The notes beneath the pieces were generated by a model. That model ran no database searches and was not told the DNA's origin. It worked only from the letters and a program-made list of their open reading frames with translations. The position numbers were made by a program, and so were the translations under genes. Shown piece by piece: positions 22,873 through 32,439 of a DNA stretch of 64,000 nucleotides. The DNA is from Muricea muricata (lineage: Eukaryota; Cnidaria; Anthozoa; Malacalcyonacea; Plexauridae): contig OY979716.1 in the NCBI GenBank assembly GCA_963855995.1, forward strand, positions 44,676,480-44,740,479. The letters are read 5' to 3'. How positions within the stretch are numbered: position 1 is the stretch's first letter; each line of letters starts with the position of its first letter.

Positions 22873-23110
22873 TCATGAATCAAGCAATACCATACCATTT
22901 ATCCTATTGTCATCTAGATTAAGAAGCAATTCATCAATAATCTTAGTGAGCACTGTCTCAGTACTGTGTCGTTTGTGAAAACCAGACTGCCTTGGAAAGG
23001 TCAGATTTAGTTTACTGAGAAAGGCATATAAGCTGTCGTGTATTAGTCTAGGACCTATCAAGTAGTTTGTATGTGTTTCATTTACCCTAGATAATCTCAA
23101 CTGTTTTAGG
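22873..23110 (-). pseudogene. LINE reverse transcriptase fragment (non-Tx1)
   Basis: The minus strand reads FPRQSGFHKRHSTETVLTKI and then LLLNLDDNRINGMVLLDS. This is the QSGFR..HSTETAL block just before the first catalytic aspartate in CR1/Jockey-like RTs. The copy stops there and no endonuclease or downstream RT is present. It is unrelated to the Tx1-like LINEs at 43-64 kb. Confidence 0.75.
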
Positions 23111-23602
23111 GTAAGTTAACCATGGCAAACAAGATAGCATATTTGCCCAAACCTGAATCCGAGATAAAACGTCCATAGCAGAGCATGCAAACCTGTTGAT
23201 ATATAGCATTGATAAATTCACTCACCGATGCCATTTTGCGAATTCGGCTGTCTGTTGCAGATTCCTTCGCTTTTCACCATCGAACTTTGCTTCTATGATC
23301 CACAAAATGCCATTATTTTTACTAGGTATTATTAGAAGGATATCCTTAATTGCTTTGAACGAATTCTGTTGCTTCGGTGACTTTGAAATCTTCGATGTTG
23401 TCGAAGTGTTGCTTTGGCGAATTATAGCTTCAACTTTGGGTCATGTCAGTGTCTTCTCGAAATATAGCATGTAGCACATTTCACACGAGTTTTAACTGTA
23501 GCACACGAACAAACGGTAATGTTGTAAACTTCGGAAGCAAAAACTAAACAATTCAACTTGCAGGTTTTGATATAAACCACTCCGAAGAAATTCCATCATG
23601 TG

Positions 23603-23961
23603 GCAACCGGTTTGCCAATTTCCAAACACACACGAACTGCATGAAAAGAATACACGAACTTGATGACAGGGGGGTTGCACACTTCCAGGATGTCAACTTG
23701 TAGTTTTTGAAAGGGTCTGTTTTTTTTCCGAAAGAGGGGTCATAGACTGAAAGGTGTGATGGTAAGGAAAAGATTTCAATATTAATATTTAAATAAATAT
23801 TTAAATTTTAATTTCGTGGGCTATGTAAATGAACACGTGCATATTTGAATATTTACTTCTTTTTAACCGTCAATCGTGAAAATGTACAACCCCTCTGTCA
23901 TCAAGTTTGTATGTTCTTTTCGTGCAGCTCGTTTGTGTTTGGAAATTGGCGACCGGTTGCC
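23603..23961. repeat. Inverted repeat with ~72-bp arms
   Basis: GGCAACCGGTTTGCCAATTTCC through TGATGACAGGGGGG (23603-23676) matches the complement of 23890-23961, around a ~210-bp spacer. No ORF. Probably a MITE or old inverted duplication. Confidence 0.65.
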
Positions 23962-23964
23962 TCA

Positions 23965-24914
23965 AATATATATCGCTGTTCGGGGCGAAATTCAAATGAT
24001 AGTTTGTAGTATTTTTGCATTTCATTCATAATAAAAGTAGGTTTCCCAGAAGGCCAAATCGGTAAAAATCTAGAGAAAATCTCCAAAATTCCTATTGTAT
24101 TTTTTTAATCCCTAAACATATGGGAAGCTAATGTGCTATACTGTTTTGACTGAAAAATTGCCCTTGACTTGAATTACGGCTTCAAAAGTTAGCAATATAA
24201 TCACTCGGTTTGGCTTGGCTGAAAACATTCAAATTGCTGAATTTACATAAAAAATTCCAGGGCGTCACTATGGCGTAACACGATGTACATTTCGATTGAT
24301 TTTTGCCTGCAAATAAGTGTCTCCTGTTGCTTCAGCAACTCAAAAATTGTACAAATTTGAAAATAACCATGGCCATTTTATCTTAAACCCAAATTTTTTA
24401 TTTTTATAGCAAAATAAATTGTGTTTTAAGCTTGAGCAATGCATTCAAATTGGGTGTTATATTGTTTGTAATGCTCATACATATCACGGTTAATACAAAT
24501 GAGATAATTTGGAAAGCCGGCAAACTTCAAAGAGCGGCAGCAAATATGTTGCGCCACAAAGGAAGTAAAAGTCATGTGTCAAATAGTGTGCATGTCCTCG
24601 AGCAAAATATTAAAGCTTCTATACGAGTACTAAGGCATTCCTATAAAAACCTGTCTCGAAGACTGAATTCAAATTGAGGGAACCTCTAAAGGAGTTTGCG
24701 AGGAAATGGAAGCAGTTACATCAAGTGTAACATTTAGCAGACGTTGTAAACATATATACAATGATATAATCATATACTAGCGTAATGCAGGGCAAAACGA
24801 GATGCTTAAGCAATGTAACTGTCATAAAAACCTCGGAAATATATTTAAACACTTTTTACAACATTAACATACTTAGTAGGGTCCAATTAACTAATTCACT
24901 GCAAAAAAAGTTCT
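23965..24914. other. No gene seen
   Basis: Frames at 24432-24677 and 24785-24997 are present but not convincing. No repeat was noticed until the palindromes at 24.9 kb. Confidence 0.4.
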
Positions 24915-25040
24915 TTAGGAAATATAGTCGCATTTATAAACAAAAAACGACCGCAAGTCAATGCCTCATTTTGCCCCATTTCAAAATGAGGCATTGACTT
25001 GCGGTCGTTTTTTGTTTATAAATGCGACTATATTTCCTGT
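24915..25040. repeat. Large palindrome I, ~57-bp arms
   Basis: GGAAATATAGTCGCATTTAT ... GACCGCAAGTCAATGCCTCA is mirrored by its complement ending AATGCGACTATATTTCC, with only a short centre (TTTTGCCCCATTTC). The arms appear identical by eye. The centre carries half of the motif TGGGGCAAAATGAGGC that also centres palindrome II. Confidence 0.85.
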
Positions 25041-25049
25041 ATTTTCCTG

Positions 25050-25217
25050 TAAATGTATTTTTAATTTAGATTATAATTATAATTTTTTTAAAATTTTCAA
25101 TATATATAATATCTGCCTCATTTTGCCCCATTTCATTGGGGCAAAATGAGGCAGATACTATATATACTGAAAATTTAAAAAAAATTATAATTATAATCTA
25201 AATTAAAAATACATTTG
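25050..25217. repeat. Large palindrome II, ~80-bp arms
   Basis: AAATGTATTTTTAATTTAG to CTGCCTCATTTTGCCCCA is mirrored around TTTCAT by its complement ending CTAAATTAAAAATACATTT. Near-perfect. Its right half is also the 3' end of the pogo-like element read on the minus strand, so the palindrome may come from an end-to-end arrangement of terminal inverted repeats. Confidence 0.85.
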
Positions 25218-25229
25218 AAGAATTCATAA

Positions 25230-25680
25230 AAGTTCATTAGCAGTCATAGCAAATGTCTCACATTACACTTGTTGGTGTAACAGAGCAACAACATTTTTCA
25301 TGCAACCACTCTTTGCACTCACAACATTGTAACTAATCCTCTCCCGGCAATGATTCAGATCAAAGTCCATCACACATTGGACATTGTGAATCTTCCACAA
25401 CATGTTTGCTTACATTCTCAGCTAATTTCTTTGACTTCTTGCTATTAGTCCCAGCTTTGTTAGCTTTTGGTTGCTTCATGGCGTTTGCCTCAGCTTTCTT
25501 CAACTTCTTTTCTTTGGCCAAAGTTTTTTGCTGGATTTCCTGGTTTTGCTGGATTTTGTGGTTTTATTGGGCTTTGCTTTCAGCAAGAGACTGTTTGTAT
25601 GGAGAAGTATGGAGAACTAGTAATAATCTTAGACTCCTCAGACCTCTTTGATTTCTTCTTGTCGGTGAGGGAGGGTAGTG
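25230..25680 (-). pseudogene. C-terminus of a pogo-like DDE transposase with PHD-like finger
   Basis: Read on the minus strand, a Lys/Ser-rich linker (TDKKKSKRSEESKIITS, then NSKKSKKLAENVSKHVVED) leads to SQCPMCDGL, an in-frame stop, and LQCCECKEWLHEKCCC, a PHD-type cysteine/histidine arrangement. From memory, this linker plus PHD tail is the C-terminus of invertebrate pogo/Jerky-like DDE1 transposases. The upstream part resumes in frame at 31702 after a 6-kb insertion. The catalytic domain is not in the window. Confidence 0.65.
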
Positions 25681-25816
25681 CCAGCCTCGTACCCAGGCGC
25701 TTTGTGTGCTTTTAATACAGTTATAGATATAGAGGTCAGTTACTAAAGTAGCGAGCGCGCGGAGGTGCTTGGGGAGGTTTTAATGAGCGAAGCGCCTGGC
25801 AGAAAATGTATTCAAG

Positions 25817-26206
25817 ATGGCGGACGACGTGCTCGAGACATATGGAAATGAGGATGAAATCAGTGATATGTTGAATAAAATCGAAAGGCCTGTTCATGAA
25901 GCAATTTGTTTGGGAAAAATTCTATGCCTAATAGATGAATGCATCGCCCAAAGGGCTTATTTTCACGAGAGCGCTGTTGTGCATCACTTTCGAGTGAAAC
26001 ACAAGAAGGAATTTTCGATGTCTGATACAAACAAATCGATTTGTGTATTCAAACAAATCCACGAGAGAGAGACACGTGCATGCATCGAAAAGATACTTGA
26101 ATTTGTTGTTCTTTTTGAGAAGGGCTTATTGAATCATCTCCATAGCAACTTTGAATCTTTTGGATCTTATGTTCATATAAAGAAACCAATGCTGTTTGCA
26201 GTTTAA
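25817..26206 (+). CDS. Unrecognised 129-residue protein of the 6-kb element
   Basis: The ATG at 25817 lies 10 bp inside the left TIR in a good context (CAAGATGGCGG). The product is mostly helical and acidic at the start (DDVLETYGNEDEISDMLNKI), with a middle part HHFRVKHKKEFSMSDTNK and a helical end. No motif is recognised. A Kolobok element inserted 370 bp downstream, so this could be an exon whose gene is now cut. Expression from the TIR is a guess. Confidence 0.5.
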   Translation: MADDVLETYGNEDEISDMLNKIERPVHEAICLGKILCLIDECIAQRAYFHESAVVHHFRVKHKKEFSMSDTNKSICVFKQIHERETRACIEKILEFVVLFEKGLLNHLHSNFESFGSYVHIKKPMLFAV

Positions 26207-26570
26207 AATGTTGTTGTAAATTTGAACTGTTTTTAGTAAATTTTTATTATTTAATGCTTCACAATACATATATTGCAGGTAAAGACAACAGAACATAATT
26301 AAGTTCCTTATTAAGTCCCACCAAATACTCTACTAAAACATAAGTTACATTACAGACGACATGCATACAATAACTACATAAAGTATGACATGTACAAAAC
26401 AAGGTAGAATGACTACCATGTACATATTTAATTAATTCAGTCCTGGCTTGCTCAAGTGGTAAATTAACCAATAAGGCCCTATTGATAACCAGGAAAAAAA
26501 CTATAACAATTCGTAACTCGCACAGACTTTAGTTTCAAAAATCTACTGCCTCCATGTCAATTTACCTGCA
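26207..26570. other. Gap between the 129-residue frame and the Kolobok element
   Basis: AT-rich. A 70-codon minus-strand frame at 26259-26471 is not convincing. Confidence 0.4.
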
Positions 26571-27059
26571 TTAAGGTAGTCATTCCCCTTTAAAATGTAA
26601 TTTTTGAAAAAAAAATCAAATTTTTAAAATTTATATATTTAGGTACTTTAAGTATTATACTTTAAGATAACATGGCTTGTTTTGTTGAAAAAATGCATAT
26701 TTGTGAGAAAATAGGTGTTTAAGAAGCCCTATTTAAAAAATTTCCCCATAGCAACGCCATAGCAACGCGTTTTCCTTCCAAATTTGCTTGATTATTTCAC
26801 TGACAAAGCGTATTTTTTTGAATTAAACTTTTGATGTATGTTATTTAAAGCTATGCCAGTAGATCTCTTTGTGATTGGTTCATTTTCGTAGGCATAGCAA
26901 CGCGCTGACTTCTCAAACTCGAGGTCGATTTGTGGCGAGCTGTGTAAAAAATTGTGTCAGAAAATTGCTGTTTTTTTCGCGTTTATAAGTTGAAATATTG
27001 TTGTTACAGTGTAGAATTACATTCCTAAGGTTGTTCTGAGTGTAATTCAGAGTGAATAG

Positions 27060-28805
27060 ATGGGGAACTCGAAAAATAGAGCAAGAAAAAAGAAGAAGAT
27101 ACCACCGTCAAGGAAGAAGAATATAATCCAAGATGGCGGCCCAAGCTACAAAGATCGTGGACCTTCTGCGAAAAAAATCAGCCAGAATACAGAATTGCTT
27201 CGTGGTATGACGGAAAACATTGATAGTACTGTAAAAGAAGGAACTATTTTAATGGACTTATCCATACTATGCAATGTATTTGACAATGTTTTGAAGTGCC
27301 CTGATTGTGGATGTGATATAAAGTCACATGCTGACATGAAAAAGAAATGTGGATATTCCAATTACCTCGTGTTACAATGTGAAAGTATGGAGTGTGATTG
27401 GGAGTATTCTTTTAATACTTCAAAGAAACAAGGTCATTCTTATGAAATGAATGTAAGAACAGTCTTAGCTTTCAGGGAAATTGGCAAAGGGCATAATGCC
27501 ATGACTACCTTCAACAAGGTCATGAACATGCCTCCTCCACTAACCCGTCGTGTCTTCACAAAGATCCAAAATGAAAAGGTTTTGCCTGCTGTAAAGAAGT
27601 TGGCTTCTGATAGTATGATCAACAATGCCTATCAAGTCAGAGATGAAATAGCAAATGATGATGGTGAATGTGGAGTGTCGATCGACGGTACTTGGCAGAA
27701 GCGAGGATATTCGTCCCATAATGGGATTGTTACTGTGATCTCCTTGGATACGAAGAAATGCCTGGATGTGGAAGTGTTGTCAGACAAGTGCCAAGAATGC
27801 CAAAAGTGGGGGGAAAAGATTAATGACCCAGGCTACAATGCATGGAAAGCATCCCATGAATGCAAGATCAATCATGAAGGAAGCGCTGGCAGTATGGAGA
27901 CAACTGGTGCCGTTCGGATTTTTAAAAGGTCGGTGGCTACGAGAGGGCTGAAATATATGGACATGCTTGGAGATGGGGACTCCTCAACCTATAACAGTAT
28001 TGTTGAAAGCCAGCCATATGGAGAGGATTCTATTCCAAACAAATTAGAGTGTATCGGCCATGTTCAAAAAAGGGTTGGAAGTCGTCTACGCAAACTGAAG
28101 AGTTCGAACAAAGGAGTGAAATTGGCTGATGGGAAAGGTTTGGCTGGTAAAGGTAGGCTGACTGACAGTAAAATTGATGTGTTGCAAAACTATTATGGCT
28201 TGGCAATCAGGGAAAACCTTGATGATGTTGGTAAAATGGCCAAGTCCATAGAAGCGTCTCTTTACCATGTTGCATCAACTGCCGAGAATCCACAGCATCA
28301 TCTCTGCCCAGAAGGAAAGGACAGTTGGTGTGGATATAAGAGAGACAAGGAAGAATATAAACATAAAAATGGAATACCAAGCTGTATTGTTGATATGATC
28401 AAGCCAGTATACAAAGACCTTAGCAAATCTGAACTGCTAAGTAAATGTACTCATGGCTTGACACAAAATGTTAACGAGTGTCTGAACAGGCTCATCTGGG
28501 ACAGATGCCCTAAGTCTACTTATGTTGAGCAAGAAACTGTGGCTCTTGCCACCTACCTGGCTATTCTTAAGTTTAATGATGGTGACATTTCCTTCTTGAA
28601 GTTATTTCAGGACCTTGATGTAACTCCTGGTATTTTCACTGGTAAAGCCTCGGAGGAATGTGACAACTCGAGGATAAAACTGTCGGCAAAAAAGAGCTCA
28701 GAACAAGTGAAGAAGAGAAGAAAGATACTGAGGCACCAAAGAAAACACTATATAGACACTACAGAAGACCAAGAAGGTGTTACCTATGAAGCAGGTGCTT
28801 TCTAG
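27060..28805 (+). CDS. Kolobok/Mutator-like transposase, 581 residues, intact
   Basis: A single uninterrupted frame. Residues 1-40 are very basic, as in a nuclear localisation or DNA-binding tail. Residues ~80-115 form a Cys cluster (CPDCGCDIKSH ... CESMECDW). The catalytic domain starts at GVSIDGTWQKRGYSSHNG (first Asp about residue 209) and continues with LGDGDSSTYN (Asp about 305-307) and ECIGHVQKRVGSRLRKL. This is the Mutator-like transposase domain seen in Kolobok proteins. Length fits the family (roughly 550-650). The C-terminus is Lys/Arg-rich. It would cut and paste the element carrying the TIRs at 26575 and 29377. Confidence 0.9.
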   Translation: MGNSKNRARKKKKIPPSRKKNIIQDGGPSYKDRGPSAKKISQNTELLRGMTENIDSTVKEGTILMDLSILCNVFDNVLKCPDCGCDIKSHADMKKKCGYSNYLVLQCESMECDWEYSFNTSKKQGHSYEMNVRTVLAFREIGKGHNAMTTFNKVMNMPPPLTRRVFTKIQNEKVLPAVKKLASDSMINNAYQVRDEIANDDGECGVSIDGTWQKRGYSSHNGIVTVISLDTKKCLDVEVLSDKCQECQKWGEKINDPGYNAWKASHECKINHEGSAGSMETTGAVRIFKRSVATRGLKYMDMLGDGDSSTYNSIVESQPYGEDSIPNKLECIGHVQKRVGSRLRKLKSSNKGVKLADGKGLAGKGRLTDSKIDVLQNYYGLAIRENLDDVGKMAKSIEASLYHVASTAENPQHHLCPEGKDSWCGYKRDKEEYKHKNGIPSCIVDMIKPVYKDLSKSELLSKCTHGLTQNVNECLNRLIWDRCPKSTYVEQETVALATYLAILKFNDGDISFLKLFQDLDVTPGIFTGKASEECDNSRIKLSAKKSSEQVKKRRKILRHQRKHYIDTTEDQEGVTYEAGAF

Positions 28806-29377
28806 AGACTATATAAACCAGAACAAAACATTAAAGTACTATTTTCTCAATTTCACAGTTTTCTCATTTCAGTTAATCTTTGTGACAGCATATCTTTCTG
28901 AATATTTAGTGTAAAAGGTTGAAACTTGGTATGTTTATGGCTTTTAACATTATCTAGTAACTGACCATTTTTAATTTTTCATATTTTTCATTAGTAATGT
29001 ATAAATGAGGTTTAATTACCTAATTAGCTGTAAAAAATCCCTGTTTTTTCCTAATGTGCAGATTTTTTACCAAATTTTTTGCAAAAATGTTTTAAAGTGA
29101 AAATAAAGATGGTCAGTTACTAGATCATGTTATAAGCTTTCAAAATATATGTCATTTATGTTCTTCTGATTAACGGTGTGTGTGGTATCATGTTTCATGC
29201 GACGCCATTTTTTGGCTAATTAGCGGGCGGCCATATTGGATAATTAGTGTAATTAATGAGTAACCTGAAAATTTTTTTTAGATTTTGATTTTTATCACTG
29301 TGCCCCTTAAAAAAATGTTTTTGCTGAGTCTGTACCTTGTAAAATAAAAAAAAATGCTTTAAAGGGGAATGACCACC
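28806..29377 (+). other. 3' untranslated part and TIR of the Kolobok element
   Basis: AT-rich and non-coding, with an AATAAA-like motif (AAAATAAAGATGG) near 29100 that could end the transcript. It stops at the right TIR. Confidence 0.5.
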
Positions 29378-29489
29378 TTAAGCATGCCAATTCTTAGCAC
29401 TTATGAACAACAATTTGTTTGCAGTGAACGACACTTACTGCATAATGTTTTCCAAGTTCTAGGTCTGTCTATATCAAATACAGTGTTCA

Positions 29490-31338
29490 GTTTACCACTG
29501 TAGTAACCAAACAATGAAATGTGTTTTAGCCAGATCCACATTATTATCATTCAGTGCTGAAACAATGTTTTCTTCATATTGCACTAAGCACTGTCCAATC
29601 TCATTAATTTGTTCTTGTATTATCAGGATATCTTTGCTATCCTTGGCAAACAGTTCTTTAGATGCCACAAGATTTCTACTACAAGATGAGTATTGAGTAT
29701 AAACAACCCTGGAGTATATGTTAAGAAAAATTTTTGTGCATTTTGTATATTAACCTTAAAAACATTTATCTAACAAGCAGAGCAAGATATGACATGACAA
29801 ACTGTCATATAATGTGTGCAGTGCATAATACAACTGTCAGCATGATCAGCAAGCCTTCAATGCATATTGGATTACCAAAAATACTAAAGACATATGCCAA
29901 CATATTTATACAAAGGATACATTGATTGATGGTGTATCATTATGGTCTTCATTGAAGAATTAGGGAAATTTGCTTTAATTGTTCTAGTTAGAATGCTTTT
30001 CTGTTCTGGTTTAAATTGAGTAACTCTAGCAACACTGACTGTTTTGCATTAGCATTTGGATCTTCATTGTATTGTAGAACATGTTCCAACTCATCAGATA
30101 ATGAACGTCTCCTCTCATCACCCTGTCGACTTGAAATATTATATACTACAAATTAAATTGAAAAATAATGTAGACATTATATAGACAAGCAAAAAAACTG
30201 AGGACATGAACTGATCGGGATCTGCTATCAATGATTTATCTTTTACAATAATTATGAATACAAACATATAAAGTGTTATTCTGATGTACAATATGCAGAT
30301 GGCCTATTTATAATTTTATCACCCACACCAAAAAAAATATGAATATCCATTCCTGGGTCTTAGCATGTGTACTAGTAGCAAGTGCAGCAAGCTAGTAGCA
30401 ACTGCACAGTGTCATGAGTAATACCCCTGTACCTGCAAACTGCTTGGGTTTTTTTCTGCAGCAGCTTTTGACTCTGGTGTCAATGCATGTTTTCCTTTGT
30501 GTATGAGTGGAGACTGTGGTGGCGTTTTTCTCTAAATTAATATCATCAGAATCTATGCAAATTTGAAACATTCAAGTTACAGCATACCACAAAATTATAT
30601 TACATAAAATTAGCTTCAGGTAATATTACAGACTATATTGCTTTTTCATTAAATATATAGATCGATTATTCACATTTTAAAAGTGTAGATATAAAATAAA
30701 TACTACAAAATAGATGTGAAGTTCAATAGATGTTATTAGTATTTTTACACAAGTGAACATAAGAAATCCGACATTCTGATTGGTCCAATATGACGTGACA
30801 TTCCTTTATATTCACCTACAGGTGAATATAACATTAAAAACAAGTTTACAAAATGGCGACTAGCCGCCGTTTTGTACAAATTACGGACAAAGAAATAAAC
30901 AAAATTAAAATAACTTGTGTAAAAATACTAAAACAATTATTCGCCTCAGGCTCGGTGATTATCGGGGAATATTCACCTCGACTTCGTCTCGGTGAATATT
31001 CCCCGATAATCACCTCGCCTTCGGCGAATAATTGTTAAATAGTAAATCATATACATTTGATACCTTCAATTTCTAGTTGCTGAAATGGAGCATTAAATTC
31101 ATCTCAGATGTTATTATACCTAAAAGCAAAGGAATATTGACTTAACTTTAATGAAATCGACAGAAATCTCTTACTTTGTTTAATCATTGTTTCATACGTA
31201 GGTTTTCCCTACTAATAAATCACTATGAATATAAAACGCAGCAAAATATGAATATAGTATATGTAAATATAGTCACTTAGACGAAAAATATGCAAATAAA
31301 TTACCTTCAGAACGTTCTTCACCAGAGGATTCGTCCAT
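29490..31338 (-). CDS. Exon-like segments of a minus-strand gene in the 6-kb element
   Basis: Four open segments look like exons: an ATG at 31338 with MDESSGEERSE and donor at 31304; about 31115-31070 (EFNAPFQQLEIE, donor GTATC); 30531-30433 with acceptor and donor (TPPQSPLIHKGKHALTPESK); about 30124-30000 (RRRSLSDELEHVLQYNEDPN to a TAA); plus an open stretch at 29690-29490 (KELFAKDSKDILIIQEQINE). Phases do not all join, so some exons are missing or decayed. The product is acidic, coiled-coil-like and unrecognised. It starts just inside the right TIR, mirroring the frame at 25817. Confidence 0.35.
30745..31035 (+). mobile_element. Small Crypton-derived MITE
   Basis: It starts with a box ATTGGTCCAATATGACGTG and a small palindrome (TTCACCTACAGGTGAA). 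An ATG at 30853 encodes MATSRRFVQITDKEINKI, strikingly like the start of Crypton recombinases (compare ATRFVNITDDDVE at 17.2 kb). This is followed by a ~95-bp palindrome (ATTATTCGCC ... GGCGAATAAT). It looks like an internally deleted Crypton relative keeping the promoter, first codons and hairpin. It lies in an intron-like gap of the host element. Confidence 0.55.
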
Positions 31339-31471
31339 ATCAAATGCCTGGCACCTCGAATACCAATTTTAGTTAAAAATATCTCATAATAACAGAAAAA
31401 ATTGCCAAAAATGTTACATTTTTAAGAAATCGGTCAAGATTCTTGAGAAATCGGTCATTTTCTGCCAGGCG

Positions 31472-31701
31472 CTTTACCGCTCTTCAAAACCTCCCCAAGC
31501 ACCCCCGCGCGCTCGCTAATTTATTGAGTGATCTCTCTATGTATAACTGTATTATAAGCACATAAAGCGCCTGGGTACGAGGCTGGCTTTACCGCTCTTC
31601 AAAACCTCCCCAAGCACCCCCGCGCGCTCGCTAATTTATTGAGTGATCTCTCTATGTATAACTGTATTATAAGCACATAAAGCGCCTGGGTACGAGGCTG
31701 G
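31472..31701. repeat. Exact tandem duplication (2 x 115 bp) of the right TIR
   Basis: 31472-31586 and 31587-31701 appear identical base for base, each ending CGTACCCAGG-type TIR sequence (TACGAGGCTGG). The inner unit abuts the rest of the TIR (TTTCTGCCAGGCG). The duplicated terminus gives two possible right ends; the target duplication shows that the outer one was used. Confidence 0.85.
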
Positions 31702-31860
31702 GGTAGTGCCATAATCATCAAGAAGCTGATGTGGTCGACTTGTGGTTCTTCTGGTACAGGTGGTTCTTGTGAGGGTACAGTTGTAGTTTCCTCGAGTGGC
31801 ACTGGTGTGGTTTCTTCATGGTTTGTCCTCTGCTAAGCTGTGTCAAGAGGGGAAAGCAAG
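31702..31860 (-). pseudogene. Upstream part of the interrupted pogo-like C-terminus
   Basis: Minus-strand frame with an acidic, Pro/Thr-rich linker (TTTVPSQEPPVPEEPQVDHI then SFLMIMALP) that continues in frame into 25673 once the 6-kb element and one 7-bp duplication are removed. The DDE domain expected further upstream is not visible before 32.4 kb, so the pogo element is itself truncated. Confidence 0.6.
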
Positions 31861-31861
31861 G

Positions 31862-32439
31862 TCTTGTTGGATGTAGTTTCTAACCATTCTAAACAAAATA
31901 AAAGGTCTATGTAAGCATCTTGGCAACTGATAGCCACACAGAAATAACTAATAATTTAGCAAATGTATTCACAGACTATTTTCAGATTGATATAAATATC
32001 TATAGCAAAGATTTATCTAATATGAATATTTTGAGCAATGGTGCACTTATCCAAGGTATAAAGATGGCAATAGAGACTTTCACCACATTAAAACACTCTT
32101 TAAGACACTAATATACATGCTGTAAAACAAATGTAGTAGAAAATAGTATAAATCTATAATAGCAGGTGCCCTATGTTGGTTACATACCATATATATTGAT
32201 TACAACACAACAGCAAATAACGATAATGCACAGAAGCAAACAGAAATGTATAGTTTTATTAGTAAATTGGCCTGTCTCATTTTACCCCATGGCACTTTGG
32301 TAAATGCAAAGGCCCAAAACCTAAAAACTAAGTCCAATATGAGCAAAATACACTTATGACATGAAAGGCCACTTGCTAAAGCATAGTAAACAAACGGAGT
32401 ATTTATTGATAACCTATGCATAGTATTTACAAGTATTTA
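31862..32439. other. No gene; possible pogo-type TIR at ~32280
   Basis: GTCTCATTTTACCCCATGG at about 32275-32293 resembles the complement of TGGGGCAAAATGAGGC at 25135-25150. If genuine, it would be the other end of the pogo-like element. Otherwise AT-rich. Confidence 0.35.

Larger units (their letters stand above)
26575..29377 (+). mobile_element. Kolobok-type transposon, apparently complete
   Basis: The ends are 20-21-bp terminal inverted repeats (GGTAGTCATTCCCCTTTAAA on the left, GGTGGTCATTCCCCTTTAAA on the right read inward, one mismatch). TTAA flanks both sides (26571-26574 and 29378-29381). The 2.8-kb interior has one long intact gene. TTAA duplication plus this transposase type defines Kolobok. 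Everything needed for activity seems present, and the unbroken ORF implies a recent insertion into the 6-kb element. Confidence 0.9.
25681..31701. mobile_element. 6-kb DNA transposon with ~125-bp TIRs, 7-bp target duplication
   Basis: The left end at 25681 reads CCAGCCTCGTACCCAGGCGC; the right end is its complement finishing GGTACGAGGCTGG at 31701. GGTAGTG flanks both sides (25674-25680 and 31702-31708). Removing the element and one GGTAGTG restores the pogo-like frame exactly, which verifies both ends. Each TIR also carries a GC-rich stretch (AGCGAGCGCGCGG) and an inner GCGCCTGGCAGAAAATG. Two genes seem to start near the ends and converge. The superfamily is not recognised; a 7-8-bp duplication would suit hAT or Mutator-like groups. 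Confidence 0.8.

Noticed and set aside
25406-25715. Hydrophobic plus-strand frames resembling membrane proteins
   Set aside because: They are the complement of a Lys/Ser-rich linker in the pogo-like C-terminus, which gives Phe/Leu runs when read backwards.
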